A DNA stretch of 54,675 nt from Firmicutes bacterium AF25-13AC (GCA_003478935.1 QUFP01000032.1:1-54675); one strand, 5' to 3'; counted from the stretch's first letter, positions 34,477 to 44,680 are shown. The notes: generated by a model not told the origin, from the sequence alone. Made by a program: numbers and translations.

Positions 34477-36048
34477 ATGAGAAAAAAACATGTAAGAAAT
34501 TTAACGGCAGGCTGTGCTGCGTTTATGGCGGCAGCATTTGTATTTTCAGCAGGCTTTTCAAAAACAGCATTTGCAGACGAAGCAGACAAAACTACACTTG
34601 TATATGGAAGCACTGACTATACACGCATTAACCCGGCAATGGATGAGCACTGCGAAATAAACGTGCTGTTATTTGATGGTCTTACTGATCATGATGGTGA
34701 TAATCAAATTATTCCGCGTCTGGCAAAGAGCTGGGAGTATGATAAGGAGAATTTAACATACACGTTTCATCTTGAAGAAGGTGTCAAGTGGCATGATGGT
34801 GAGCCTTTTACAGCAGAGGATGTAAAATTTACATTTGAAGCAATTATGGATCCGGCAAATGAATCAGAGAATGCACCTGATTATGAGGATATAGAGAGCA
34901 TTGAGGTGATTGACGAACATACGGTAGCTTTTCATCTTTCTAACGTTAATACCGCTTTTTTGGAATATATGACAAAACCTGTTATGCCAAAGCATCTGTT
35001 AGAGGGTGAAGATTGGCAGACATCTGACTTTTTCCGTGCACCAGTTGGAACAGGACCATATAAGTTTGTAAGCTGGGATGCAGGACAGACTATTACAATG
35101 GAAAAGAATGAGGAGTATTTTGCCGGTGCAGCTAATATTGATACAATTGTATTTAAGATTGTGACAGATGATAATGCAAAGGCAATGCAGCTATTAAGCG
35201 GCGAGCTTGATTTGGCGCAGATTACACCAAAGGAAGAATCACTTTTTGCTGATAATGACGAATTTAAAGTGTACGATATGACAACTTCTGACTACAGAGG
35301 TATTCTCTACAACTTTAATAACGAGTATTGGCAGGAAAATGCCGATCTGATCCCGGCAATCAATTATGCGATTGACCGTCAGGCAATCCTTGATGCAGTG
35401 CTGTTAGATAAGGGTGAAGTGGCATATGGTCCTCTGCAGCGAAATAAGTATAACAATGAAAATGTGGAGCACTACGATTATAACTTAGAGAAGTCGGCAG
35501 AGATTTTTGAGGCAGCAGGCTGCACACAAGATGCAGATGGCTACTGGTGCAGAAACGGGGAGAGAATTAGCTTTACAATTAACGCGACACCAGGTGATCA
35601 GGTGCGCATTGATATGGCGCAGATTGCAGCACAGCAGCTTCGCGAGGCAGGATTTGATGTAAAAGCAGATGTACCGGCAGGAGGAATCGATTGGGCAGGA
35701 CAGGAGTGCTGCATCATTGGATGGGGATCTCCGTTTGATGCAGATGATCATACATACAAGGTATTTGGTACAGATAAGGGAGCGAACTATTCTGGATATT
35801 CAAATGCACTTGTAGATGAATACTTAACACAGGCACGTCAGTCAGAGGATGAAAACGAGCGTAAGGAGGCTTATGCAAAGTTTCAGGAAGCATTAGCAGA
35901 GACACCGGCTTACACATTCTTCTGCTATATTGATGCGCTTTACGCAGCAGAGAATACGATTCAGGGAATAGATGAAGATACTGTATTAGGTCATCACGGT
36001 GTAGGCATTTTCTGGAATATCTGTGACTGGACAATTGAAAATCAGTAA
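34477..36048 (+). CDS. Nickel/peptide-type ABC transporter substrate-binding protein
   Basis: 523-residue family 5 solute-binding protein (NikA/DppA/OppA type). The signal peptide is basic MRKKHVRN, a hydrophobic stretch, then AFADEAD, suggesting signal peptidase I cleavage after AFA. There is no well-placed lipobox, unusual for a Gram-positive binding protein. Family motifs include LTYTFHLEEGVKWHDGEPFTAEDVKF and GTGPYKFVSWDAGQTI. AAAAAAGGAGAATGAT precedes the ATG, 44 bases after larC. Position directly after larEBC suggests nickel as the substrate, but a peptide transporter cannot be excluded. Confidence 0.85.
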   Translation: MRKKHVRNLTAGCAAFMAAAFVFSAGFSKTAFADEADKTTLVYGSTDYTRINPAMDEHCEINVLLFDGLTDHDGDNQIIPRLAKSWEYDKENLTYTFHLEEGVKWHDGEPFTAEDVKFTFEAIMDPANESENAPDYEDIESIEVIDEHTVAFHLSNVNTAFLEYMTKPVMPKHLLEGEDWQTSDFFRAPVGTGPYKFVSWDAGQTITMEKNEEYFAGAANIDTIVFKIVTDDNAKAMQLLSGELDLAQITPKEESLFADNDEFKVYDMTTSDYRGILYNFNNEYWQENADLIPAINYAIDRQAILDAVLLDKGEVAYGPLQRNKYNNENVEHYDYNLEKSAEIFEAAGCTQDADGYWCRNGERISFTINATPGDQVRIDMAQIAAQQLREAGFDVKADVPAGGIDWAGQECCIIGWGSPFDADDHTYKVFGTDKGANYSGYSNALVDEYLTQARQSEDENERKEAYAKFQEALAETPAYTFFCYIDALYAAENTIQGIDEDTVLGHHGVGIFWNICDWTIENQ

Positions 36049-36069
36049 CAAAACGAAAGGAAACAAGCG

Positions 36070-37044
36070 ATGAAGAACAAATGGCTTAGTGTGCTTTTCA
36101 AAAAGATCGCTGCATTTTTTATCAGCATATGGGTGCTGTCTGCCATTGTGTTTTTCTTATCACGAATTACGCCGATTGATCCGCTACAGTCGTACTATGG
36201 TGAGCGCGTAGAGAAAATGAGTGAAGAACAAAAGGACAGTGCCAGAGAACGCCTTGGATTAAATGATCCGATTCCGGTACAATATGTGCGCTGGCTTAAG
36301 CTGGCGCTGTCCGGTGATTTTGGAATCTCCTACAAATATAAGCAGGACGTTACTATTGTGATCAAAGAACGTATCCAAAATACACTTATTTTAGGCGTAT
36401 TAAGCTATGTGATTTTATTTATTGGAGCACTGCTGTTAGGACTTTTATGTGCTTGGAATGAAAATAAATTTGCAGACAGACTTATTGTGCGCCTTGGAAC
36501 GATTACAAGCTGCATTCCAGAATTTTGGATGGCACTCATACTGATTTTTGTGTTCAGCGTATTGCTTGGCTGGCTTCCGGCAAGCGGTGCATATTCAATT
36601 GGAGGAGGCAGCTTACTTGACAGGTTGCGTCATCTTGTGCTGCCATTGATTGCCTCAGTGGCTGGTCATTTGTGGTATTTTGCCTATATGGTGCGAAATA
36701 TGCTCTGCGAAGAAACACGTTCAGAATATATCGTGCTTGCACGTGCAAAGGGAACAAAAGACAGCACAATCTTATTTCGTCACTGCCTAAAAAATGTGCT
36801 GCCAGCTTATATTAGTCTTATGGCAGTTTCAGTAGCGCATATTCTTGGCGGTACTTATTTGGTAGAAGCAGTATTTGGCTATCCGGGAATTGGTATGCTT
36901 ACGTATGAGAGTGCCAAAACATCTGATTACAACATGCTTATGGTACTATGCCTTTTAACAGGAGTAGTGATGATAGCAGCAAACACGATTGCAGAGCTAG
37001 TGAACGCAAGATTAAATCCATATATGGCGCAGGAGGGAAAATGA
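36070..37044 (+). CDS. Nickel/peptide-type ABC transporter permease (NikB/DppB-like)
   Basis: 324-residue permease with an N-terminal helix, the loop ITPIDPLQSYYGERVEKMSEEQ and SARERLGLNDPIPVQYVRWLKLALSGDFGISY, typical of DppB/NikB. Five further membrane helices follow, with the coupling motif YIVLARAKGTKDSTILFRH (EAA-like loop) at about 220-238. The start follows GAAAGGAAACAAGCG. It overlaps the next permease by four bases. Confidence 0.88.
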   Translation: MKNKWLSVLFKKIAAFFISIWVLSAIVFFLSRITPIDPLQSYYGERVEKMSEEQKDSARERLGLNDPIPVQYVRWLKLALSGDFGISYKYKQDVTIVIKERIQNTLILGVLSYVILFIGALLLGLLCAWNENKFADRLIVRLGTITSCIPEFWMALILIFVFSVLLGWLPASGAYSIGGGSLLDRLRHLVLPLIASVAGHLWYFAYMVRNMLCEETRSEYIVLARAKGTKDSTILFRHCLKNVLPAYISLMAVSVAHILGGTYLVEAVFGYPGIGMLTYESAKTSDYNMLMVLCLLTGVVMIAANTIAELVNARLNPYMAQEGK

Positions 37045-37826
37045 GCTTTGAAAAACATATAACGAAGAGAAAAAAAGTACCGTTTCTTTCCTTTGTGCTG
37101 CTTGGTATTTTGATTATGGGATGTGTGTTTGCACCATTTTTTTGCAAAGATGCGTCCTATATGGATCTTATGAACTGCAGCCGCGCACCAGGGCGTGAAT
37201 TTTTCTTTGGAACAGATACTATGGGACGCGATCTGTTTTCATGTATCTGGCATGGCGGACGTGTTTCTCTTACCATTGGCTTTTTATCAGCTGCAATATC
37301 AGCAGTTATTGCAGTTTTGTATGGCACAGCAAGTGCACTGTCACCTGCGTGGCTGGATAGGCTTTTGATGCGTCTTGTAGACGTGCTTCTTTCTGTTCCA
37401 TCGCTTTTGCTTGTCTTATTTGTGCAGGCAGTATTTGGAAAAAATATTATAGGAATGAGTGCAGCGATAGGACTTTGCGGATGGTTTTCAATGGCAAAAA
37501 TCGTGCGCACACAGGCAAAAACAGTAAAAGAAAGCGGCTTTGTCACGGCATCACAGTGCATGGGCGGCGGCTTTTTTCATGTGCTTTACTGGCATCTTGC
37601 ACCAAATTTTCTTCCATCCATTTTATTTATGATTATTATGAGTGTACGAACAGCAATAGCTGAAGAATCAACACTTAGCTTTCTGGGGCTTGGTCTTCCA
37701 ATAGAGACAATCTCGTGGGGCAGTATGCTCGCACTTGCCCAGAATGCCTTCGTTATGCGCGCATGGTGGATGATTTTGATTCCAGGCCTTTTTTTAATAC
37801 TCCTTTTTTATGCCTCACCGAGATAG
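37041..37826 (+). CDS. Nickel/peptide-type ABC transporter permease (NikC/DppC-like), C-terminal frameshift
   Basis: Permease with N-terminal helix LSFVLLGILIMGCVFAPFF, FFGTDTMGRDLFSCIWHGGRVSL (the DppC signature), and GFVTASQCMGGGFFHVLYWHLAPN (coupling loop). As written it is 261 residues and ends FLILLFYASPR. Adding one T to the T-run at about 37803-37809 lets the frame continue as LCLTEIGSWCQERMNHKKRQM to a stop at 37871-37873. This tail is the normal end of such permeases, so the frameshift is probably a sequence error. The ATG overlaps the upstream permease stop. No DppD/DppF-type ATPase genes follow. Confidence 0.85.
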   Translation: MSFEKHITKRKKVPFLSFVLLGILIMGCVFAPFFCKDASYMDLMNCSRAPGREFFFGTDTMGRDLFSCIWHGGRVSLTIGFLSAAISAVIAVLYGTASALSPAWLDRLLMRLVDVLLSVPSLLLVLFVQAVFGKNIIGMSAAIGLCGWFSMAKIVRTQAKTVKESGFVTASQCMGGGFFHVLYWHLAPNFLPSILFMIIMSVRTAIAEESTLSFLGLGLPIETISWGSMLALAQNAFVMRAWWMILIPGLFLILLFYASPR

Positions 37827-37961
37827 GAAGCTGGTGCCAAGAGCGCATGAACCATAAAAAAAGGCAGATGTAAAACACTCTTAGAACAGACAATGATAGC
37901 AAATAAATGATATCATAAATATGCAAAATGCAATAGAAAATATTGAGGGATAAATAAAATA

Positions 37962-39602
37962 ATGAAATTGATAATGACCTATTACAAAAAAATGATTATC
38001 ACATATAAAAAGCTTTTTGTGATGTCATTTGTGATCATGGCGGCAGTGACCGTGAGCAACCTTTTGATTCCGTGTGGAATGCGCTTTTTGGTAGACCGTA
38101 TCTCACAGGCAAACAATCTGGGGCAGAAAGAACTTCTTTTTTTGCTTGCCGCATTCGCAGCATTTTTATCATGTATGGGGTTTAATACCTAGATGGAAAT
38201 TAGATGGTATTTGCTGCTAGATAAGTTAGGCGGTCTTTGTATGAGAGACTTGACACTCAAGATGGAGGCAGCACTTGCGGCCGCTTCCTTATCCGATGCT
38301 GATAAGATTGGTGCAGAGGTGCTAAAGCATACAATGTATGCTGATGTGCTTGATGTATTTCGCGTGACAGGTCATCATATACCGTCGTTTATCAGTGCGG
38401 TATTGACAACTATTGTATGTATGGTATTGGCCTTTGCATTTAGCATAAAATTTGCAGTTTTTTTGGTGTTTTCAGTTGGTCTTGGTTGGTATGTGTCATT
38501 TTTGGGGCGAAAACGAATTTCACAAAAGGCAGGTAAGACAAATCAGAAAATGAAACAGTGCCATGCCGTCTGCAATCAGTATATTGACTCAATGACACTT
38601 GTCCAGACAAATGATGTGCTCGATTACTTTCAGCAGGAAACAACGAGAAAATTAAGTGATTTTATTAAGACTGCAAAAAAAGAAGATCGCCTTATGCTTT
38701 TTTGGTCCAAGTTGTCCGAACATTATAACACAATATCTACTATGTTGCTGTCTGTTTTATTGTTAATTCCTTCATGGGGGGGATCAATTGGAAATTTGAT
38801 CTTTTTTACGATGTTGTCAACTGTAATTAATTCGCAGGGTCAGAATGTACAGGAATTGCTGCGGCAAATTATGCGTGCACAAGTAAGCTTTGAGAATGTA
38901 GATAAGGTGTGCAAATTAGAGCCACGCCAGAAAACAGAGTCATTAAAAGATGTTGAATCAATCGAGTTCAACTCAGTTTATTTTTCTTATGCAAGCGGCG
39001 CACCTGCCTTAACACAAGTTTCTTGCTGTCTGCAAAAAGGAGAGATGGTTCGCCTGATGGGTGAAAATGGCTGCGGAAAGTCTACATTTATCAAGCTTTT
39101 GCTCGGACTTTATCGACCAGACAGTGGAACAATAAGAATCAATTCACAATCAGTTGATGTTTATAGCAAACAGGATATGAGCCGCCAGTTTTTGTATGTT
39201 GGTCAGGAGGAGATTTTTTTAAACGAGACAGTAGAAGATTATTTACACATTATCACACAAAACGATGGAGAAGCTGTGACATATCTGTTAAAAGAATATG
39301 ATATAGCGGCGGATCGTGCCATCGAAAATGAGGGAAAATCATTGTCGGTGGGACAGCGAAAGAAGCTGTTAATCATGAAAATGCTTCTTAGAATCGAAGA
39401 AGCATCTGTTTTGATTGTAGATGAAATTGAGGCTGGTCTTGATCAGGAAACAAGAGAAAAATATGAGCAGCTGTTAAATCTTATTGCAAAAAAGAAGAAT
39501 AAATTTATAATTGTCGTTGAGCATGACCCACAAGGAACGATTGAATTTACAAAAATAATGCATTTTGAACACGGCCATATTGTGAATATTGACAATTTCT
39601 AA
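37962..39602 (+). pseudogene. ABC exporter (transmembrane-ATPase fusion) with internal TAG codon
   Basis: One continuous frame of 546 codons interrupted by TAG at 38190-38192. The N-terminal 76 residues contain two membrane helices; after the stop, helices at AVLTTIVCMVLAFAFSIKFAVFLVF and MLLSVLLLIPSW follow. The ATPase domain has Walker A GENGCGKST, signature LSVGQRKK, Walker B VLIVDEIEAGLD and EHD. DEIEAG in place of DEPTSG and Ser-Val in the signature are unusual. Apart from the amber codon all is intact, so this is either a recent nonsense mutation or a base error. ATG at 38193 has no good ribosome-binding site. The substrate is unknown; the neighbours are a nickel-type importer and the aspS T-box. 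Confidence 0.8.
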
Positions 39603-39632
39603 ACTACAGTTCACAGATTAGATATTTTTTAC

Positions 39633-39661
39633 TTGCATTTTAAACTTTCGTGTGCTATAGT
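39633..39661 (+). promoter_or_regulatory. Sigma-A promoter of the aspS-gatCAB operon
   Basis: TTGCAT (39633-39638) and TATAGT (39656-39661) separated by 17 bases, just before the T-box leader. Confidence 0.72.
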
Positions 39662-39667
39662 AATGAA

Positions 39668-39938
39668 CCATAAGAAACGCATTGAAGGAGACTCTATCCC
39701 AACGATCTTGACAGGAAGAGGGCGTCACCGACTGAGAGCGCCGTCATGAGGGACTGGGTGTGGGAACGCTCCGGAGCGGGCATTCTGAGCGTTTGCAATA
39801 AGCAGACAGGTAGGTTTGCACGTTGGTTTACGTTATAACCATAGAGTGATCCAGATATGGATTGAATGCGGGTGGTACCGCGGAACGAAGATGTTTCGCC
39901 CCGGAGACTGTAATAAGTTACAGTTTCCGGGGTTTTTT
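39668..39938 (+). promoter_or_regulatory. T-box leader, probably tRNA-Asn responsive
   Basis: The T-box core GGGTGGTACCGCGG lies at 39870-39883. It is followed by the terminator CCCCGGAGACTG...CAGTTTCCGGGG with TTTTTT (39899-39938). Upstream, a long stem-I region starts AAGGAGACTCTATCCC. AAC at 39765-39767 in GGGAACGCTCC is my candidate specifier codon (Asn), supported by the downstream genes that make Asn-tRNA. Uncharged tRNA-Asn would pair with UGGN and prevent termination. The specifier assignment rests on inspection only. Confidence 0.9.
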
Positions 39939-40043
39939 GTATAATGCAGCAACTTCGTAAGCATTATAATAAATAAAAGTACCAGCATCAACCATGGAGA
40001 CTCGTATTTTGGCTGAAAAGAAAGGACAACATGGAATTTATCA

Positions 40044-41363
40044 GTGGAATCAGACAAAAAAGAGTATGCAAGTATTAAGGAATTAGCACAGGGAAGCTGT
40101 GATGGAAAGACTGTTCGCATGGAGGGAATGGTTCATGCCGTAAGAGACATGGGCGATGTACGCTTTGTGATCTTACGAAAGGCAGAGGGACTCATTCAGT
40201 GTGTCTATGAAGAAAAAACAGCAGGCTTTGAGTTAGGCGAATTAAAGGATGAGAGCGCAATTCGTGTAGAGGGTGTTGTTTATGAAGAAAAGAGAGCACC
40301 GTTTGGAAGAGAGCTTCGTTTAACATCAGTGACTATTTTATCAGAGCCTTCGGCAGCAATGCCATTACCTGTCAACAAATGGAAACTAAATACTTCACTG
40401 GAAGCAAAATTAAACTACCGCCCATTATCTCTTCGCAATTTGAAAGAGCGTGCAAAGTTTCGCATTCAGGAGGGAATTGCAAGAGGCTTTTGTGAATTTT
40501 TAACTTCACAGGGCTTCACGCAGATCAGAACTCCAAAGATCGGAGCAAAGGGAGCAGAGGGCGGTTCTAATGTATTTAAGCTTGATTATTTCCACCGTCC
40601 GGCAGTGCTCGCACAGAGCCCGCAGTTCTACAAGCAGATGATGGTCGGCGTATTTGACCGCGTGTTTGAGACCGGACCGGTATTCCGTGCAGAAAAGCAC
40701 AATACAAAGCGCCATTTAAACGAATATACGAGTCTTGATTTTGAGATGGGATTTATCGATAGCTTCGAAGACATCATGGCAATGGAAACTGGATTTTTAC
40801 AGTACACAATGGAGCTGTTAAAGAAGGATTATAAAACAGAGCTTGATATGCTTGACATTACACTTCCAAAGGTTGATGAGATTCCACAGGTACGATTCGA
40901 TGAGGCAAAGCGTCTTGTGGCAGAGAAATATAACAGACAGATCAGAAACCCATATGATCTTGAACCAGAGGAGGAAGCACTGATTGGCCGCTACTTCGAG
41001 GAAGAATATGGCGCAGACTTCGTATTTGTTACTCACTATCCTAGCAAGAAGCGTCCATTCTATGCAATGGATGATCCAGATGACAAGACATTCACTCAAA
41101 GCTTCGATCTATTGTTTAAGGGACTTGAGGTTACAACAGGAGGACAGCGTATTCACGAGTATCAGATGCTTCTTGACAAGATCGAGGCAAAGGGTATGAC
41201 AACTGAAGGCATGGATCAGTACCTTGATATCTTCAAGCATGGAATGCCGCCGCACGGAGGACTCGGCATTGGCCTAGAGCGTCTGACGATGAAGCTGATC
41301 GGTGAGGACAACGTGCGTGAGACCTGCCTCTTCCCAAGAGATCTTTCCAGACTGGAGCCGTAA
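40044..41363 (+). CDS. aspS: Aspartate--tRNA(Asp/Asn) ligase, non-discriminating type
   Basis: 439-residue (as read from GTG 40044) class II synthetase of the archaeal/non-discriminating kind. The OB-fold tRNA-binding domain is GKTVRMEGMVHAVRDMGDVRFVILRKAEGLIQ. Class II motifs: RPLSLRNLKERAKFRI (motif 1), FRAEKHNTKRHLNEYTSLDFEMGF (motif 2) and GLGIGLERLTM (motif 3). In this operon with gatCAB it would charge tRNA-Asn with Asp for later amidation. A better start is ATG 40031, behind AAAGGACAAC and reading MEFISGIRQ, but it is out of frame by one base in an A-run at about 40055-40060. The true N-terminus is therefore probably MEFISGIRQ and an extra A is present. Confidence 0.9.
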   Translation: MESDKKEYASIKELAQGSCDGKTVRMEGMVHAVRDMGDVRFVILRKAEGLIQCVYEEKTAGFELGELKDESAIRVEGVVYEEKRAPFGRELRLTSVTILSEPSAAMPLPVNKWKLNTSLEAKLNYRPLSLRNLKERAKFRIQEGIARGFCEFLTSQGFTQIRTPKIGAKGAEGGSNVFKLDYFHRPAVLAQSPQFYKQMMVGVFDRVFETGPVFRAEKHNTKRHLNEYTSLDFEMGFIDSFEDIMAMETGFLQYTMELLKKDYKTELDMLDITLPKVDEIPQVRFDEAKRLVAEKYNRQIRNPYDLEPEEEALIGRYFEEEYGADFVFVTHYPSKKRPFYAMDDPDDKTFTQSFDLLFKGLEVTTGGQRIHEYQMLLDKIEAKGMTTEGMDQYLDIFKHGMPPHGGLGIGLERLTMKLIGEDNVRETCLFPRDLSRLEP

Positions 41364-41438
41364 CATTTAATGAGCGGTGAGACGAAGAAGTCAAACCGCT
41401 TTCGTAAAAATATAAAGAAAAATTGGAAGGAAATCACG

Positions 41439-41729
41439 ATGGCAAATATAATTGATGATGAGACAATAGAGTATGTTGGAATATTAGCAAAGCTCGCGCT
41501 TTCCGAAGAGGAAAAGGAGCAGGCAAAAAAAGATATGTCTGATATGCTTGACTATATAGATATGCTTGGTGAGCTGGACACATCCAATGTAGAGCCAATG
41601 AGTCATGCATTCCCTGTTTTCAATGTGTTCCGTGAGGATGTAGTTACAAATGGAGATGGAAGCGAGGAGACACTTGCAAATGCACCGGAACAGAAAAACG
41701 GAGCATTCAAGGTTCCAAAGACTGTGTAA
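41439..41729 (+). CDS. gatC: Asp/Glu-tRNA amidotransferase subunit C
   Basis: 96-residue protein that holds GatA and GatB together. It begins [25 protein letters not shown] and contains [27 protein letters not shown], the GatC core. The start follows TTGGAAGGAAATCACG. It lies between aspS and gatA in the same operon; a longer in-frame start 69 bases earlier lacks a site. Confidence 0.95.
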   Translation: MANIIDDETIEYVGILAKLALSEEEKEQAKKDMSDMLDYIDMLGELDTSNVEPMSHAFPVFNVFREDVVTNGDGSEETLANAPEQKNGAFKVPKTV

Positions 41730-41801
41730 TGGTGTTCTGAATAATTACAAAACATTTGGCTTGATTAGATAACAGGTAATGGAAAGACAGGAGACAGTTT
41801 A

Positions 41802-43246
41802 ATGGAGATTCAAAAATTGACAGCAGTTTCGCTGGGAAAAAAGATAAAAGAAAAAGAGATCTCCGTGCGGGAGGCGCTCGATGCAGTTTTCGCACAGATT
41901 GATCAGACAGAAGATAGGTATCATGCGTATGTGACACTCGATAAAGAGGGCGCTTACAAGCAGGCTGATGCTGTTCAGGAAAAAATAGACAAGGGTGAGC
42001 TGACAGGAGCACTTGCCGGTGTACCGGTGGCCATCAAAGATAACATGTGCACGAAAGGACTGTTAACCACCTGCAGTTCAAAAATTTTGGAAAATTATAT
42101 TCCAACCTACACGGCATCAGCAGTTCAAAACTTAACTGATGCAGGCTGTGTAATTATTGGAAAGACAAACATGGATGAGTTTGCGATGGGAAGTACAACA
42201 GAGACTTCATACTATGGTGTTACAAGAAATCCTCATAATCCAGACCATGTTCCAGGCGGTTCTTCAGGAGGAAGTGCAGCTGCAGTTGCTTTAAATGAGT
42301 GTTTTTTTGCACTTGGTTCTGATACAGGCGGTTCCATTCGTCAGCCATCTGCATTCTGCGGTATCACCGGTATGAAGCCAACATATGGCACGGTTTCCCG
42401 TTATGGACTTATTGCCTATGGTTCTTCACTTGATCAGATTGGTCCGATGACAAAAAATGTTACTGACTGCGCAGCTGTTCTTGAGACAATTGCTTCATAT
42501 GATAAAAAAGACAGTACGTCGATGAAACGCGAAGAGTATGATTTTACGTCTGCACTTGTAAGAGATGTAAAAGGTCTTCGCATCGGACTTCCAAAGGACT
42601 ATTTTGGCGAAGGTCTTGACAGCGAAGTAAAGGCAGCAATTTTTAAGGCAGCAGAAACTTTTAAGCGTATGGGAGCTATTGTAGAGGAGTTCGATTTAGG
42701 TCTTGTTCAATATGCAATTCCGGCATACTATATCATAGCATCGGCAGAAGCTAGCTCAAACCTTGAGCGTTTTGATGGTGTAAAGTATGGCTACCGCACA
42801 AAAGAATATGGTGATCTTCACAGCATGTACAAAAAGACACGTTCTGAAGGCTTTGGTTCAGAGGTAAAGCGCCGTATCATGTTAGGTTCCTTTGTTTTAA
42901 GCTCAGGCTATTATGATGCTTATTATTTAAAAGCATTAAAGACAAAGGCGCTGATCAAGAAAGAATTTGACAAAGCATTTGAAAATATGATATCATTTTG
43001 GCACCGGCAGCACCGACAACGGCACCTCTTTTGGGAAGCAGCTTGCGTGATCCAATGAAAATGTATTTGAGTGATATTTACACAATATCCGCAAATCTTG
43101 CCGGAATTCCAGGCTTGTCAATTCCATGTGGAAAGGACAAAAATGGACTTCCAATCGGAATGCAGCTTCTAGGCGGCTGCTTTAAAGAAAAAACATTGCT
43201 TCGCGCAGGCTTTGCGTATGAGACGGAAAGAGAGGAGGAAGCTTGA
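41802..43246 (+). pseudogene. gatA: Asp/Glu-tRNA amidotransferase subunit A, frameshifted near the C-terminus
   Basis: Amidase subunit that releases ammonia from glutamine for amidation of Asp-tRNA(Asn). The Ser-cis-Ser-Lys amidase signature is intact: VPVAIKDNMC (Lys), PGGSSGGSAAAVA and SDTGGSIRQPSAFCG. At about 42983-42986 the frame changes: [10 protein letters not shown] in the first frame becomes [17 protein letters not shown] after adding one T. The restored protein ends [22 protein letters not shown] at 43246, about 481 residues and full length. GatCAB is essential when no AsnRS is used, so a sequencing deletion is more likely than a dead gene. The stop overlaps the gatB start. Confidence 0.9.
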
Positions 43247-44679
43247 TGTCACAGTATGAAACCGTGATCGGTCTTGAAGTTCATGTAGAGCTTGCAACAA
43301 AAACAAAAATTTTCTGCGGCTGCTCTACCGCATTCGGAGGAGCACCAAACAGCCATACTTGCCCAGTCTGCACCGGTCTTCCGGGTTCTCTTCCGGTATT
43401 AAACAAGCAGGTTGTTGAGTATGCAATGGCAGTTGGACTGGCAACTAATTGTCAGATCAATCAGTATTGCAAGTTTGATCGTAAGAACTATTTTTATCCA
43501 GATAATCCGCAGAACTATCAGATCTCTCAGCTGTATTATCCGATATGTCATGATGGCGGTATCAAGATAGATGTAAACGGTCAGAAAAAGATTGTACGTA
43601 TCCATGAGATCCATATGGAGGAAGATGCAGGAAAGCTTGTTCATGATGAGTGGGAGGATGTCTCATTAGTAGACTATAACCGTTCAGGTGTGCCGCTTAT
43701 AGAGATTGTTTCTGAGCCAGATATGAGAAGTGCTGATGAAGTTATTGCATATCTTGAAAAGCTTCGCCTGATTATTCAATATCTTGGTGCTTCAGACTGT
43801 AAGCTTCAGGAAGGTTCTATGCGTGCTGATGTCAACTTGTCTGTTCGCCCTGTTGGTGCAGAGAAATTTGGAACACGTACCGAAATGAAGAATTTAAATT
43901 CATTTAAGGCTATTGCGCGTGCCATTGAATCGGAGAGAGCGCGTCAGATTGAGCTTATTGAAGAAGGCAAGAGTGTTGTTCAGGAGACGAGACGCTGGGA
44001 TGACAATAAGGAATATTCATATCCTATGCGTTCAAAAGAGGATGCGCAGGATTATCGCTATTTTCCAGAACCAGATCTGCCGCCGCTTCAGATTCCAGAT
44101 GAGTGGATCAAACAGTTAAAATCATCTCAGCCAGAGCTTCGTGATGAAAAGATGGCACGCTATAAGGAAGAATACGAGATACCGGATTATGATGCTGATA
44201 TTATCACAGGTTCTAAGCGTATGGCTGATATTTTCGAGCAGACTGTTGCTCTTGGTGCAGCGCCAAAGAAGGTATCAAACTGGCTGATGACAGAGACGAT
44301 GCGTCTTCTAAAAGAGCATACAATGGAGCCGGACGAACTTGACTTTTCTCCAAAAAATTTGGCTACACTAATTTCGCTTGTCGAGAAAAAGACAATCAAC
44401 CAGACCGTTGCAAAAGAGGTCTTTGAGAAAATTTTTGCAGACGATATCGAGCCGGAAAGCTATGTAAAAGAGCATGGTTTGGGCATGGTAAGCGATACTG
44501 GTGCATTACAAAAGACCATCGAAGAGATCATTGCAGCAAATCCGCAGTCAGTAGCAGACTATAAAGCAGGAAAGCAAAAGGCTATAGGCTTCTTAGTTGG
44601 ACAGACTATGAAGGCCATGAAAGGCAAGGCAAATCCAACAGCTGTAAACGAGATTTTAGTAAAATTATTAAACGAGTAG
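43246..44679 (+). CDS. gatB: Asp/Glu-tRNA amidotransferase subunit B
   Basis: 477-residue kinase-like subunit that activates the carboxylate on the mischarged tRNA. It starts MSQYETVIGLEVHVELATKTKIFCGC, followed by HTCPVCTGLPGSLPVLN, RKNYFYPDNPQNYQISQ (catalytic cradle) and RADVNLSVRP. The C-terminal YqeY-like tail ends KAMKGKANPTAVNEILVKLL. The ATG overlaps the gatA stop (TGATG) behind GAGAGGAGGAAG. A terminator follows at 44681. Confidence 0.96.
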   Translation: MSQYETVIGLEVHVELATKTKIFCGCSTAFGGAPNSHTCPVCTGLPGSLPVLNKQVVEYAMAVGLATNCQINQYCKFDRKNYFYPDNPQNYQISQLYYPICHDGGIKIDVNGQKKIVRIHEIHMEEDAGKLVHDEWEDVSLVDYNRSGVPLIEIVSEPDMRSADEVIAYLEKLRLIIQYLGASDCKLQEGSMRADVNLSVRPVGAEKFGTRTEMKNLNSFKAIARAIESERARQIELIEEGKSVVQETRRWDDNKEYSYPMRSKEDAQDYRYFPEPDLPPLQIPDEWIKQLKSSQPELRDEKMARYKEEYEIPDYDADIITGSKRMADIFEQTVALGAAPKKVSNWLMTETMRLLKEHTMEPDELDFSPKNLATLISLVEKKTINQTVAKEVFEKIFADDIEPESYVKEHGLGMVSDTGALQKTIEEIIAANPQSVADYKAGKQKAIGFLVGQTMKAMKGKANPTAVNEILVKLLNE

Positions 44680-44680
44680 T

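Noticed and set aside
38190..38192. Read-through or pyrrolysine at the TAG codon
   Set aside because: No pyl genes or suppressor signal are visible, so a mutation or base error is simpler.
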